Origin: Flavobacteriaceae bacterium
GTDB taxonomy: Bacteria > Bacteroidota > Bacteroidia > Flavobacteriales > Flavobacteriaceae
Assembly: GCA_013001365.1 (NCBI GenBank)
Contig: JABDMQ010000170.1
Span: 1-23,284, forward strand
Reading direction: 5' to 3'
Length of the DNA stretch: 23,284 nucleotides
Below, one piece after another: positions 1 to 8,242 of this stretch. Both the position numbers and the translations under genes were made by a program. Each line of letters opens with the position of its first letter. Position 1 is the first letter of the stretch. Under the pieces are notes generated by a model. That model did not search any database, was not told the origin of the DNA, and saw only the letters and a list, made by a program, of their open reading frames with translations.

Positions 1-1369
1 CATACCAATCGTAACTACTCCATCCTTGAGTCAATAATAGAAGATCTAATTCGTATTTCTTCTTCCTGTTTATATTCTGAAAATAATAACTAGCATTTTC
101 GACAGGCGAATTAAGGTATGGTTGCAAGAACGTTGATGATATGATGTTTTGATGGTGTTCATAAGATATCGTTCCTGAAGGTAGGACTGAAATACTGAAA
201 TTATTGAAATCCTTGCCTTCAATTCCATTAATTGGCACTTTGACGGTCAACGAATCAGATTCTTGAGTTGTTGTTACCGAGCCAGAAGATAAGGTTTTAA
301 GGTTATCGTATTTGAAAAACATTCTTTCAAGAATAGGCTTCTCTTCTTCATTGAATAATGTGAAAATATTAATGCCAGTGGACAGATCATCGTAACTTAT
401 GTATTTAACTATTTCCTGAGCTTCGTTAAAACTTAACGAAATTGTTTTAAGCTTACTGCCATCATGAATGATCATTCTGTAAACTGACCCTGAAATAGAT
501 TCCAATGATTCTTTATTAGTCCTGAAAGTCAATGCCACTTTAGATCCAAGGTCATTTAATGTCATGGCAACTCCTCTTTGCTCTGCAATTGGCAGGTCGA
601 ATTGTTGTTCTTTGTTGTTAATTTTAAGAATTGTGCGATAGGCCTTCGATTTTTCTGGAGTAAAAGCGAATTTACCAATGCCCAATTGGTTGGTCTTGAA
701 TGTACTTATTATTTCATTATTTGCGTTCAGCAATTCCCCATTAACAAAAGGAGCTCCAAAGCCTAAGCTATCCTTCACGATAACACCAATTGTATTTTGC
801 ACATCAGCTAAAAGATGACCACCTTCTGGCAAGAATTGGGCATCCATTTTTATTTTTACTGATTCCTTATACACTTTTTGGTCTATTTCTACATCTATTA
901 CCTTGAACGATTGATGGTAATAATTCTGCTCTTTGAAATTTCGCATGTAATTCGTATACACCTTTAAACTATAACTTCCAGTGTTGAACAGGCTGTCAAT
1001 ACTGAATTCCCCTGGAGCGATTCCATTAGTGACTTTCAATAGTTTTTTCTTGACGACCTTATTTTCCGAATCATATATAACGCAGTACAAATTGGATGTT
1101 ACCGTGGACAATTGTTTGAGTGTCTTGTCAATTATGTATGCACTAAAACCCATGGACTCCCCTTTAATGTAGGTCGATTTGTTTAGATGGGCATAAACAA
1201 CTTCACGAGGGCTTTTGGCATAATTCGAAAATTTTTCATTAATGGTCGAACCTATTTCTTGAGAAACCACAATAAAGGGTAGAATAAGCAAAACCGTCAT
1301 TAATGAATGACGATAATTACGCGAAAGGCAATTGTATCTAATTGATGTAATTCTTGTCAGAAAAGTCAT
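1..1369 (-). CDS. MG2/macroglobulin-like envelope protein, 3' end cut off by the window
   Basis: An uninterrupted minus-strand frame runs from an ATG at 1369 to the window edge, giving 456 codons with no stop. Near residue 24 there is a second Met followed by a hydrophobic stretch (MTVLLILPFIVVSQ), which reads as a Sec signal peptide. The real start may therefore be 1300 rather than 1369. Residues 59-79 (YAHLNKSTYIKGESMGFSAY) match the opening of the MG2-like domain common in large Bacteroidota surface proteins. The last visible residues (LLLTQGWSSYDWY) match the LTQGWxxYxW motif of the same proteins. In that family a TonB-plug-like or carboxypeptidase-regulatory region often follows, but here it would lie outside the window. 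The gene starts 50 nt after metG on the same strand, so read-through from metG is possible. The role is unknown; an exported envelope protein is the most that can be inferred. Confidence 0.8.
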   Translation of the reverse strand, partial: MTFLTRITSIRYNCLSRNYRHSLMTVLLILPFIVVSQEIGSTINEKFSNYAKSPREVVYAHLNKSTYIKGESMGFSAYIIDKTLKQLSTVTSNLYCVIYDSENKVVKKKLLKVTNGIAPGEFSIDSLFNTGSYSLKVYTNYMRNFKEQNYYHQSFKVIDVEIDQKVYKESVKIKMDAQFLPEGGHLLADVQNTIGVIVKDSLGFGAPFVNGELLNANNEIISTFKTNQLGIGKFAFTPEKSKAYRTILKINNKEQQFDLPIAEQRGVAMTLNDLGSKVALTFRTNKESLESISGSVYRMIIHDGSKLKTISLSFNEAQEIVKYISYDDLSTGINIFTLFNEEEKPILERMFFKYDNLKTLSSGSVTTTQESDSLTVKVPINGIEGKDFNNFSISVLPSGTISYEHHQNIISSTFLQPYLNSPVENASYYFQNINRKKKYELDLLLLTQGWSSYDWY

Positions 1370-1419
1370 AATGCTAATTAAGCAAAATAAAATTAAAACA
1401 AGATATCTGAAGACCCTAT

Positions 1420-3486
1420 TTAACTTATTCTTAATCCATTTTCTGTATCCGCACCTTCTGGATTTACAAATACCAATTTGCCTTCTGGTGTTTCTGTCAT
1501 CAAAATCATGCCTTCGCTTTCCACTCCTCTTAAGGTCCTTGGAGCAAGATTAGCCAAAACAGTAACTTTTTTACCAACAACTTCTTCTGCAGTAAAACTT
1601 TCAGCAATACCAGAAACTATGGTCCTTATATCTAGTCCTGTATCTACCTTTAACATTAAAAGCTTTTTTGTTTTAGGCATTTTTTCAGCTTCTAAGACTG
1701 TTCCCACTCTTATGTCCAACTTCGCGAAATCATCCCAAGTGATCTCATTCTTAATAGGATCGATTTCTTTTCCTGCAGTCTCATTTGCTTTTTTGGTTGC
1801 TTCCAATTTATCCAACTGGGCTTGAATTGCATCATTTTCAATTTTAGAGAACAAGAGTTCGGCTTTGCCAATTCGATGACCAGCAGGCAATAGAATCTCA
1901 CTAGATTTTATATCATTCCAAACGGTTTCCGTATCGAGTGCGGAATGACATAGTATTCCCTTGAGCTTATTAGAAGTAAATGGCAAGAACGGCTCAGAAA
2001 GCGTTGCCATTGCAGATGCAATTTGTAAGGCAACGAACATGATCGTTCGTGTTCTGGTCTCATCTTCTTTAATGACTTTCCAAGGCTCTGCATCAGCTAA
2101 GTACTTATTGCCTAACCTCGCTAAATTCATGAGTTCTTGACTAGCTTCCCTAAATCTATAACGCTCTATAGCACTTGATATAACTGCGGGATATGCCCTC
2201 ATTTTCGTCAATGTTTCTTCATCGACTTTTGAAAAACTTGATGCTCCAGGGACTATTCCATCATAATACTTGTTGGTCAAGACAACCACTCTATTAATAA
2301 AGTTTCCAAAAATGGCAACCAATTCGTTATTGTTCCTCGCCTGAAAATCATTCCAAGTAAAATCGTTGTCTTTGCTTTCTGGCGCATTTGCTGTCAATAC
2401 ATAGCGCAAGACATCTTGCTGTTGTGGAAAATCCTCTAAATATTCCGGCAACCAAACTGCCCAATTTTTAGACGTTGATAATTTATTTCCTTCGAGATTC
2501 AAGAATTCATTGGCAGGGACATTCTCAGGAAGGATATAACTTCCTTCTGCTTTAAGCATTGATGGAAATATAATACAATGGAATACAATGTTATCCTTGC
2601 CAATAAAATGCACCAAGGTAGTATCCTTGTCTTTCCAATAAGATTCCCAATCCTTGCCTTCGCGTTCCGCCCATTCTTTCGTTGAGGATATGTAACCGAT
2701 CGGGGCGTCGAACCAAACATAAAGGACTTTACCTTTACCACCTTCTACAGGTACAGGAATTCCCCAATCCAAATCCCTTGTGACCGCACGTGGACGTAAT
2801 CCATCATCGATCCAAGATTTGCATTGTCCATAAACATTGGGTTTCCAATCTTTTTTATGATCGACAAGTATCCAATCTTTCAAGAATCCTTCATATTGGT
2901 CTAATGGCAAGAACCAATGTTTGGTTTGTTTTAAAGTTGGTTTATTGCCAGTTATTGCAGACCTAGGGTTAATAAGGTCGGTTGCGTTAAGACTTGAACC
3001 ACAATTCTCGCATTGGTCTCCATAGGCCTCTTCATTACCACATTTTGGACAAGTTCCAGTTACAAAGCGATCTGCTAAGAATTGATTTGCTTCTTGATCA
3101 TAAAGCTGCTCTGTAACTTCTTCTACGAACTTTCCTTTGTCGTACAAGGTCTTGAAAAATACTGATGCGGTTTCATGATGGATCTTTGCCGATGTTCTTG
3201 AATAATTGTCAAAAGTAATTCCGAAGTCTTCAAAGGACTTTTTTATAATAGCATGATACTTATCTACAATATCTTGAGGAGAAACTCCTTCGTTCTTGGC
3301 TTTAATAGTTATTGGTACGCCATGTTCATCGCTCCCACAGATAAAAGCAACATCATGTCCTTGCGATCTTAAAAATCTCGCATAAATATCTGCAGGTACA
3401 TAAACCCCTGCTAAATGGCCAATATGGATGGGTCCATTTGTGTAAGGCAATGCTGCTGTAATAGTAAATCGTTTGGAATCTGTCAA
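1420..3486 (-). CDS. metG: Methionyl-tRNA synthetase with C-terminal tRNA-binding domain
   Basis: This cytoplasmic class I aminoacyl-tRNA synthetase charges tRNA-Met with methionine using ATP. The 688-residue product is full length for the MetG1 type. The HIGH signature is intact at residues 21-24. The KMSKS-type loop is KLSTS at 335-339, a substitution of the kind seen in Bacteroidota. A four-cysteine zinc knuckle is present (Cys146, Cys149, Cys159, Cys162). The last ~105 residues form the EMAP-II/Trbp111-like OB-fold domain that aids dimerisation and tRNA binding (WDDFAKLDIRVGTV and later ANLAPRTLRGVESEGMIL). The ATG at 3486 gives the expected N-terminus just before the Rossmann strand. An exact TATTTTTG box 20 nt upstream suggests its own promoter, although the DUF1501 gene ends only 105 nt upstream on the same strand. 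Confidence 0.97.
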   Translation of the reverse strand: MTDSKRFTITAALPYTNGPIHIGHLAGVYVPADIYARFLRSQGHDVAFICGSDEHGVPITIKAKNEGVSPQDIVDKYHAIIKKSFEDFGITFDNYSRTSAKIHHETASVFFKTLYDKGKFVEEVTEQLYDQEANQFLADRFVTGTCPKCGNEEAYGDQCENCGSSLNATDLINPRSAITGNKPTLKQTKHWFLPLDQYEGFLKDWILVDHKKDWKPNVYGQCKSWIDDGLRPRAVTRDLDWGIPVPVEGGKGKVLYVWFDAPIGYISSTKEWAEREGKDWESYWKDKDTTLVHFIGKDNIVFHCIIFPSMLKAEGSYILPENVPANEFLNLEGNKLSTSKNWAVWLPEYLEDFPQQQDVLRYVLTANAPESKDNDFTWNDFQARNNNELVAIFGNFINRVVVLTNKYYDGIVPGASSFSKVDEETLTKMRAYPAVISSAIERYRFREASQELMNLARLGNKYLADAEPWKVIKEDETRTRTIMFVALQIASAMATLSEPFLPFTSNKLKGILCHSALDTETVWNDIKSSEILLPAGHRIGKAELLFSKIENDAIQAQLDKLEATKKANETAGKEIDPIKNEITWDDFAKLDIRVGTVLEAEKMPKTKKLLMLKVDTGLDIRTIVSGIAESFTAEEVVGKKVTVLANLAPRTLRGVESEGMILMTETPEGKLVFVNPEGADTENGLRIS

Positions 3487-3506
3487 CTTAAATTTTCATT
3501 AAGCCA

Positions 3507-3514
3507 CAAAAATA
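3507..3514 (-). promoter_or_regulatory. Candidate -7 box of metG
   Basis: On the minus strand the bases read TATTTTTG, an exact match to the Bacteroidota -7 consensus TAnnTTTG, about 20 nt before the metG ATG. I see no convincing TTTG -33 element at the right distance, so this rests on one box in AT-rich DNA. Confidence 0.4.
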
Positions 3515-3591
3515 AGGAATTTGAAAAGAGAAAAGGGATCGATTGCCAAGAGAGATTCTTCGTTATTGATCGATGCCTAAAACATCCGGGT

Positions 3592-5193
3592 TCAATGAAC
3601 TAAAACCGACTTGCTATAATTATCCGAACCAACAGATATCCTGTATATATACTGTCCTGTAGAAAGGCGTGTTTGGGCCTTTTCTTTAATGTCTAAGGTA
3701 TGTTCCCCTGACATTAATAACTCATTCATGAGTGTTGCTACTTCTTGACCAATTAGATTATAAAGTTTTACTACGGTATGTTGTGTTTCAGGATTATTGA
3801 ATTTAATTATGGTCCTGTTGTTTTCGTATACAGCCAAATGACTAAATCCATCAACAGGGTTATCATCTATTTCGTTACAATTGAATCCGAAGTCAATTGA
3901 CTCAAAATTCGACCCCAACAGTGCTTGATTAACGATAGATGCATCAACGCATAGCCATTCCTTCATGACAGTTGCATAGACTTGCCTGAAATCTATATTG
4001 TAAACCAAATTACCGAATTGATCCAACGATGTAAGGCTTGGGTGGTTTCCAACAAAGCCGTTACCCTCTATGCCAGGTCCAAATAACATTAAAGGTGCTG
4101 CGGCACCATGATCTGTTCCATTAGAGCCATTTTCGTCTGGTCGACGTCCAAATTCAGAAATTGTCATTGCCAACACCTCCTGGTCATGACCTGTTAACTT
4201 AAGATCGTCGAAGAATGTCTTTACTGAGTTTGCTAAATTATTAAGTAAATAAGCATGTTGCTCGGCTTGATTAGCATGAGTATCGAACCCACCAATTGTG
4301 ACCATATAAACCTTCGTGCCTAAATTGCCTTTGATCATTCTTGAAACAATAGATAACTGTCTGCCAAGCCTATCTTCGAGGTATTCATAACCATTGGTTG
4401 ATGATGAATAGGCATCATGTATGGATCCAGCATAGGTAAAGGTTGTATTCGTTGTTCCTCTTATGAATTGGAGTTTCTCTCCATACACACAATCAGGAAG
4501 ATCTGTCATATCATGCAGTGTCCCATTCTCTGCAATTGTCTCCAATTGATCGGGGTTGGCCACTGAAAACGCATAATTATTATCTTGTCCTTCAAAAATC
4601 AGGTTTCCTATACTCCCTATCTGAACAGCTGCAGGTATTTCTGGAGGGTTTACGATATAATCTGGGTAGAGGTTTTCAAAATAACGCCCAAACCATCCTG
4701 TTTCTATATTCTGTTCAGCAACAGTAGAGGCCCAAATATCGGACCCTCGAAAATGCGATAGGCTAGAATCTTGATAACCAACACCATGAACTACTTTCAT
4801 GGCTCCTTCTCCCCACATGCTTTGTAGGTCGCTCATAAAATCAGGTAACCCGAATTCTGGTGTCAGGTTATATAAACTATTTTGCGGAAGCTTGATAGAT
4901 GGACGCAAATTAGCATAGATGTCGTAATCGTAAATTGGCACGATGGTGTTCAACCCATCATTCCCGCCGTCTAATCTTATAAGCACCAAGATCCGATCTG
5001 AAACCGATTCACTCAAGGCAGTTGCCAAAGGTGATGGCCTTGATGCGGTTAAAGTCGATCCACCTAACATCATTGTTCCGCCTCCAACGAGTCCTAAGGC
5101 TTGCAAGAAAGATCTTCTATTCCATTTCTTGTGTTCTTGCGAATGCCTTTCTGCATCCGATAAATTCTTAGGGTTTTTATGAATATCGCACAT
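3592..5193 (-). CDS. DUF1501 family protein with twin-arginine signal and T9SS type A sorting domain
   Basis: The 533-residue product belongs to the DUF1501 family (sulfatase-like fold, function not established). A twin-arginine motif with a following hydrophobic stretch is visible at residues 24-42 (WNRRSFLQALGLVGGG), consistent with Tat export. The mature part begins with the family signature ILVLIRLDGGNDGLNTIVP. Later it has the HFRGSDIW and DHGAAAPLMLFG blocks that are typical of DUF1501. Residues from about 455 to the end look like a T9SS type A sorting domain (VVKLYNLIGQEV, SGEHTLDI, TGQYIYRI, ending YSKSVLVH). This predicts passage across the outer membrane and cleavage of the tail. 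The usual PNP motif at the start of that tail is missing. The gene starts 5 nt after the DUF1800 stop codon, so the two are almost certainly one transcript. Confidence 0.92.
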   Translation of the reverse strand: MCDIHKNPKNLSDAERHSQEHKKWNRRSFLQALGLVGGGTMMLGGSTLTASRPSPLATALSESVSDRILVLIRLDGGNDGLNTIVPIYDYDIYANLRPSIKLPQNSLYNLTPEFGLPDFMSDLQSMWGEGAMKVVHGVGYQDSSLSHFRGSDIWASTVAEQNIETGWFGRYFENLYPDYIVNPPEIPAAVQIGSIGNLIFEGQDNNYAFSVANPDQLETIAENGTLHDMTDLPDCVYGEKLQFIRGTTNTTFTYAGSIHDAYSSSTNGYEYLEDRLGRQLSIVSRMIKGNLGTKVYMVTIGGFDTHANQAEQHAYLLNNLANSVKTFFDDLKLTGHDQEVLAMTISEFGRRPDENGSNGTDHGAAAPLMLFGPGIEGNGFVGNHPSLTSLDQFGNLVYNIDFRQVYATVMKEWLCVDASIVNQALLGSNFESIDFGFNCNEIDDNPVDGFSHLAVYENNRTIIKFNNPETQHTVVKLYNLIGQEVATLMNELLMSGEHTLDIKEKAQTRLSTGQYIYRISVGSDNYSKSVLVH

Positions 5194-5198
5194 GGTCT

Positions 5199-6674
5199 TT
5201 AGTTTATTTGGAGTTCTGGCATTTTAGCTAAATGAAGCAAAAGCAAAGCAACTTGATAGGGAACTTGATCCCAATACAGATCCCATTGACCCTCGTCAAA
5301 ATAGTTCTGTGGTATATTCGCTTTGAAAACATCTGTAGCATTTACATAATCTGAATCTGTATGTAATTCTTTAGGCACGAATCGATCAATGATACTCTTA
5401 GCAACAACATTTGGGTCGTTGCTGTTGTTGGATGATTCTATTGCCAGGGTCCTGAATTCTTCTCTATGATTGTTCCAAGTATGCCATACAAAATATTCAA
5501 TGATCTGCCAACGCCCAGTCAATGTACTCGAATTGATCCATGAATGGTCACCTTGCCATCCTGCGACATTAGGAGGGTCAAAAAATCGTTGCCCAATGAC
5601 ATCAGTGAAGTAAAATGAAATCATTTTCTGTTCTTCATCAATGGTAAAGCCACCTGTTTTGATGTATTGTATTATTAATTCGAAAGGGCTTTTAATTTGG
5701 GATCCTAATGATTTTTCATCAAAAAAATGCTCGCTCTTGAAAAGTGTACGTAGCAAGTTCTCGATATTCCAATCGACTTGAAACGAAGACGCCATTTCTG
5801 AGACAATTGATTCGTTTATATTCGGACTTACAAAAAAGGTATAAAGCTTCTCACATATGAAGTTTGCTATTAATGGTGCCTTTTCCTCAAACAAGATATC
5901 TATGACATCATCATAACGCCAATTTCCTGTCTGACCGAAAATTGTCTTATCTCCATTTATGAAGGTTGAGTTTGGTTGACCTGGCTCTATGAAATAAATA
6001 TTGCTGCAATAAGAGTCTGTCCAATGATTATATCCAGTCAATGCTTTTGAGGTTTCAACTATATCCTCTTGTGTGTAACCATTATTCTCGCCCAATGTAA
6101 ATAACTCATACAGTTCTCGTGCATAATTCTCATTAAGGCCATACAAACCATTTTCAAATCCATTAAGGTAAATTAACATGGCTTCGTTCAATCCGACCTC
6201 CCTCACGAAATCCTGGAAATTACCCAATGCATTTCGTTGTAGCATGTTATAATACTTATAAAGGAAATTAGAACAGTAATACTGATTGAGTTCCGTAACA
6301 AAATGGCTGCTCCAAAACATGACCATCTTGCCTCTAAAGCCTTGATTAAAGAACTCATTAAAGGCCTCAAGCCTCATAACATTATGATTGTTCTGTGTTT
6401 CCTCATCAAAATCAAGACCTGCATTAATGTAATCGTTGTAAGACCAACTGGCCCATGATGGTTCCGTAAAAAGAGGAGCTGACAAGGCAACATCCATAAT
6501 TCCGTCAATAAAATCGCTTGGTGTTTGAGCTAGTGCAGAATCCAATTCGGTTTTAGAACCTCCAAATCCTAATCGCCCGAAGACATGCTTAGCCTTCTCG
6601 GCATCCCAAGGATTAGATGGGCTAGGCACATAACTAGCAAGAGAACTTGTATTACAAGATGTCATTGTATCCAT
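5199..6674 (-). CDS. DUF1800 family protein
   Basis: The 491-residue product carries the DUF1800 hallmarks in order: FGRLGFGGS near residue 32, KMVMFWSSHF at 116-125, NENYARELYELFTLG at 181-195 followed by YTQEDIVETSKALTGY, and FFDPPNVAGWQGDHSW in the C-terminal third. DUF1800 genes are routinely paired with DUF1501 genes, and the 5-nt spacing here fits that. Proposed roles in the literature are vague, so no activity is assigned. No signal peptide or membrane segment is visible at the N-terminus (MDTMTSCNTSSLASYVPS), in contrast to its exported partner. A second Met at residue 4 (6665) is an alternative start. The divergent LD-carboxypeptidase gene lies about 150 nt upstream on the other strand. 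Confidence 0.9.
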   Translation of the reverse strand: MDTMTSCNTSSLASYVPSPSNPWDAEKAKHVFGRLGFGGSKTELDSALAQTPSDFIDGIMDVALSAPLFTEPSWASWSYNDYINAGLDFDEETQNNHNVMRLEAFNEFFNQGFRGKMVMFWSSHFVTELNQYYCSNFLYKYYNMLQRNALGNFQDFVREVGLNEAMLIYLNGFENGLYGLNENYARELYELFTLGENNGYTQEDIVETSKALTGYNHWTDSYCSNIYFIEPGQPNSTFINGDKTIFGQTGNWRYDDVIDILFEEKAPLIANFICEKLYTFFVSPNINESIVSEMASSFQVDWNIENLLRTLFKSEHFFDEKSLGSQIKSPFELIIQYIKTGGFTIDEEQKMISFYFTDVIGQRFFDPPNVAGWQGDHSWINSSTLTGRWQIIEYFVWHTWNNHREEFRTLAIESSNNSNDPNVVAKSIIDRFVPKELHTDSDYVNATDVFKANIPQNYFDEGQWDLYWDQVPYQVALLLLHLAKMPELQIN

Positions 6675-6827
6675 ATGCTGGTTGATTTAAGGTGCTTCAA
6701 AATACATATTTTATTGATTTATAATAAATTAAGCCTACAGTATTCGATGAAATAAACTAAAGCTTAACATTTAAACTAAATATATCTAATTTGAATGACT
6801 TTCTTTACATTTACAAAAAAGGGTCTG

Positions 6828-7859
6828 ATGATGTTAAGAAGAAGCCTCTACTTGATATTAAGTATTATAATCATAAACTCCTGTAAACAATCAGTTGCCC
6901 AGGAGGTAAGTGAAAAAGCGCCTATAAAAATGAATATATCACTTATAAAGCCTGAATTTCTTGAAAAAGGTGATTCTGTTGCAATTGTTGCTCCTTCAGG
7001 CATCCTTAAAAACAGGAATACGGAAATTGAAAGAGCGGACTCCTTGCTTAAAAGCTGGGGATTAAGGGTTGTTGTTGGAAAAAACGTCTTTAAACAAAGT
7101 GGGCATTTTGCAGGAACCGATCAAGAACGTGCACAAGATCTACAGATATATCTTGATAACCCGAATATCAGGGCCATCTGGTGCGCTCGTGGTGGTTATG
7201 GTACTGTTCGAATCCTTGACAAGCTTGATTATACCAAATTCAAGAAACATCCGAAATGGATAATTGGCTATTCTGATATTACGGCACTTCATAACCAATT
7301 GCATAATGAGGGATATCAGTCCATACATGCAATGATGTGCACTAGTCTAACTGACAACTTAAATGATATTGAATCTTCCATAGAAAGTTTAAAGAATGTC
7401 ATTTTTGGCAATCCAATATCGTATGTTCTAGTAGTGTCGAATTATAATAAACCTGGAACGGCAGTTGGGCAATTAGTAGGAGGGAACCTTACGATGTTGC
7501 ATACTATGCTCGGATCTAGAACAAGTATTGATACATCAGGAAAGATCATGTTGATCGAAGATATCGGCGAATATAAGTACCATATCGATCGCATGTTACA
7601 AAGTATGAAACGTGCTGGATATTTCGAAAACCTTAAAGGCCTTATCGTTGGCGATATGTCTAAACTAAGAACAAATACCACACTTTGGGGAACATCGGTG
7701 GAACAGCTCATCTTGGACGCACTTAAAGACTACGACTTTCCGATTGCATTTAACATGCCAGCAGGTCATGAAAATGACAATCGAGCCTTGATACTTGGTT
7801 CCCAATATGAGCTATCCGTAGATCAAGACAGTTCTAGCATAATCTTAAAGAACCACTAA
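6828..7859 (+). CDS. LD-carboxypeptidase (peptidase family S66), predicted lipoprotein
   Basis: S66 peptidases cleave the L,D bond before the terminal D-Ala of tetrapeptide muropeptides, or in the MccF branch related amide bonds. The catalytic parts are recognisable. The nucleophile Ser is in WIIGYSDITAL, followed by the substrate-pocket block VGGNLTMLHTMLGS. A Glu lies in MLIEDIGEY, and the His is in PAGHENDNRALILG. The frame is open from 6795, but I place the start at 6828 (or the adjacent ATG at 6831) for two reasons. The ATG pair follows an AAGGG stretch, and MLRRSLYLILSIIIINSCKQ then forms a clean type II signal peptide with Cys18 (counted from 6831) as the lipidated residue. Classical LdcA is cytoplasmic, so a lipoprotein form would act in the periplasm or on a membrane. 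The YraN-like gene follows 23 nt downstream. Confidence 0.9.
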   Translation: MMLRRSLYLILSIIIINSCKQSVAQEVSEKAPIKMNISLIKPEFLEKGDSVAIVAPSGILKNRNTEIERADSLLKSWGLRVVVGKNVFKQSGHFAGTDQERAQDLQIYLDNPNIRAIWCARGGYGTVRILDKLDYTKFKKHPKWIIGYSDITALHNQLHNEGYQSIHAMMCTSLTDNLNDIESSIESLKNVIFGNPISYVLVVSNYNKPGTAVGQLVGGNLTMLHTMLGSRTSIDTSGKIMLIEDIGEYKYHIDRMLQSMKRAGYFENLKGLIVGDMSKLRTNTTLWGTSVEQLILDALKDYDFPIAFNMPAGHENDNRALILGSQYELSVDQDSSSIILKNH

Positions 7860-7882
7860 TTTTCAAGCTAACATTAATTGTA

Positions 7883-8242
7883 ATGGCTGGACATAACGAA
7901 CTTGGGAAAAAAGGAGAGCAATTAGCAGTTAATTTTCTTATGAAAAATGGGTACGATATCATTGAACGCAATTATCGTTTCGATAAAGCAGAAGTAGATA
8001 TAATTGCGCAAATAAAAGATACTCTTGCCATAGTTGAAGTAAAAACGAGATCAACAATAGATTTCGGCAATCCTCAAGATTTTGTCAAGCCCAAGCAAAT
8101 CAAGAATTTAGTTAAAGCTGTTGATGAATATGTAATTGTGAACGAATTAGATGTCGAAGTACGATTTGACATTATCGCTATTGTGAAGAATGGTAAACAA
8201 TTTGAAATCGAGCATTTAGAAGATGCCTTTTACCATTTCTAA
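7883..8242 (+). CDS. YraN/UPF0102 family nuclease-like protein
   Basis: The 119-residue product is full length for the UPF0102 (YraN) family, which has a restriction-endonuclease-like fold. The conserved acidic residues are all visible: Glu12 in LGKKGEQLAVNFL, Asp39 in AEVDIIA, and Glu52/Lys54 in IVEVKTR. These form the usual E...D...ExK arrangement of a metal-dependent nuclease site. Cellular role is not settled; DNA processing is inferred from the fold. It follows the LD-carboxypeptidase by 23 nt and probably shares its mRNA. Its stop codon overlaps the stop of the convergent thioredoxin-like gene (shared bases 8239-8242). Confidence 0.92.
   Translation: MAGHNELGKKGEQLAVNFLMKNGYDIIERNYRFDKAEVDIIAQIKDTLAIVEVKTRSTIDFGNPQDFVKPKQIKNLVKAVDEYVIVNELDVEVRFDIIAIVKNGKQFEIEHLEDAFYHF

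Noticed and set aside
3523..3577. Possible hairpin terminator after the DUF1501 gene on the minus strand (ATCGAT repeats at 3569-3574 and 3538-3543, then a T-rich run)
   Set aside because: The paired part is only 6 bp plus a bulged GG/CC and the loop is about 25 nt. ATCGAT is its own complement, so the match may be chance.
6698..6704. TATTTTG on the minus strand upstream of the DUF1800 gene as a -7 box
   Set aside because: It is one base short of the TAnnTTTG spacing and has no -33 partner. Too weak to list as a promoter.
6806..6813. TACATTTA upstream of the LD-carboxypeptidase start as a -7 box
   Set aside because: The final base does not match the consensus and the nearest TTTG is only 12 nt upstream, so it is not convincing.
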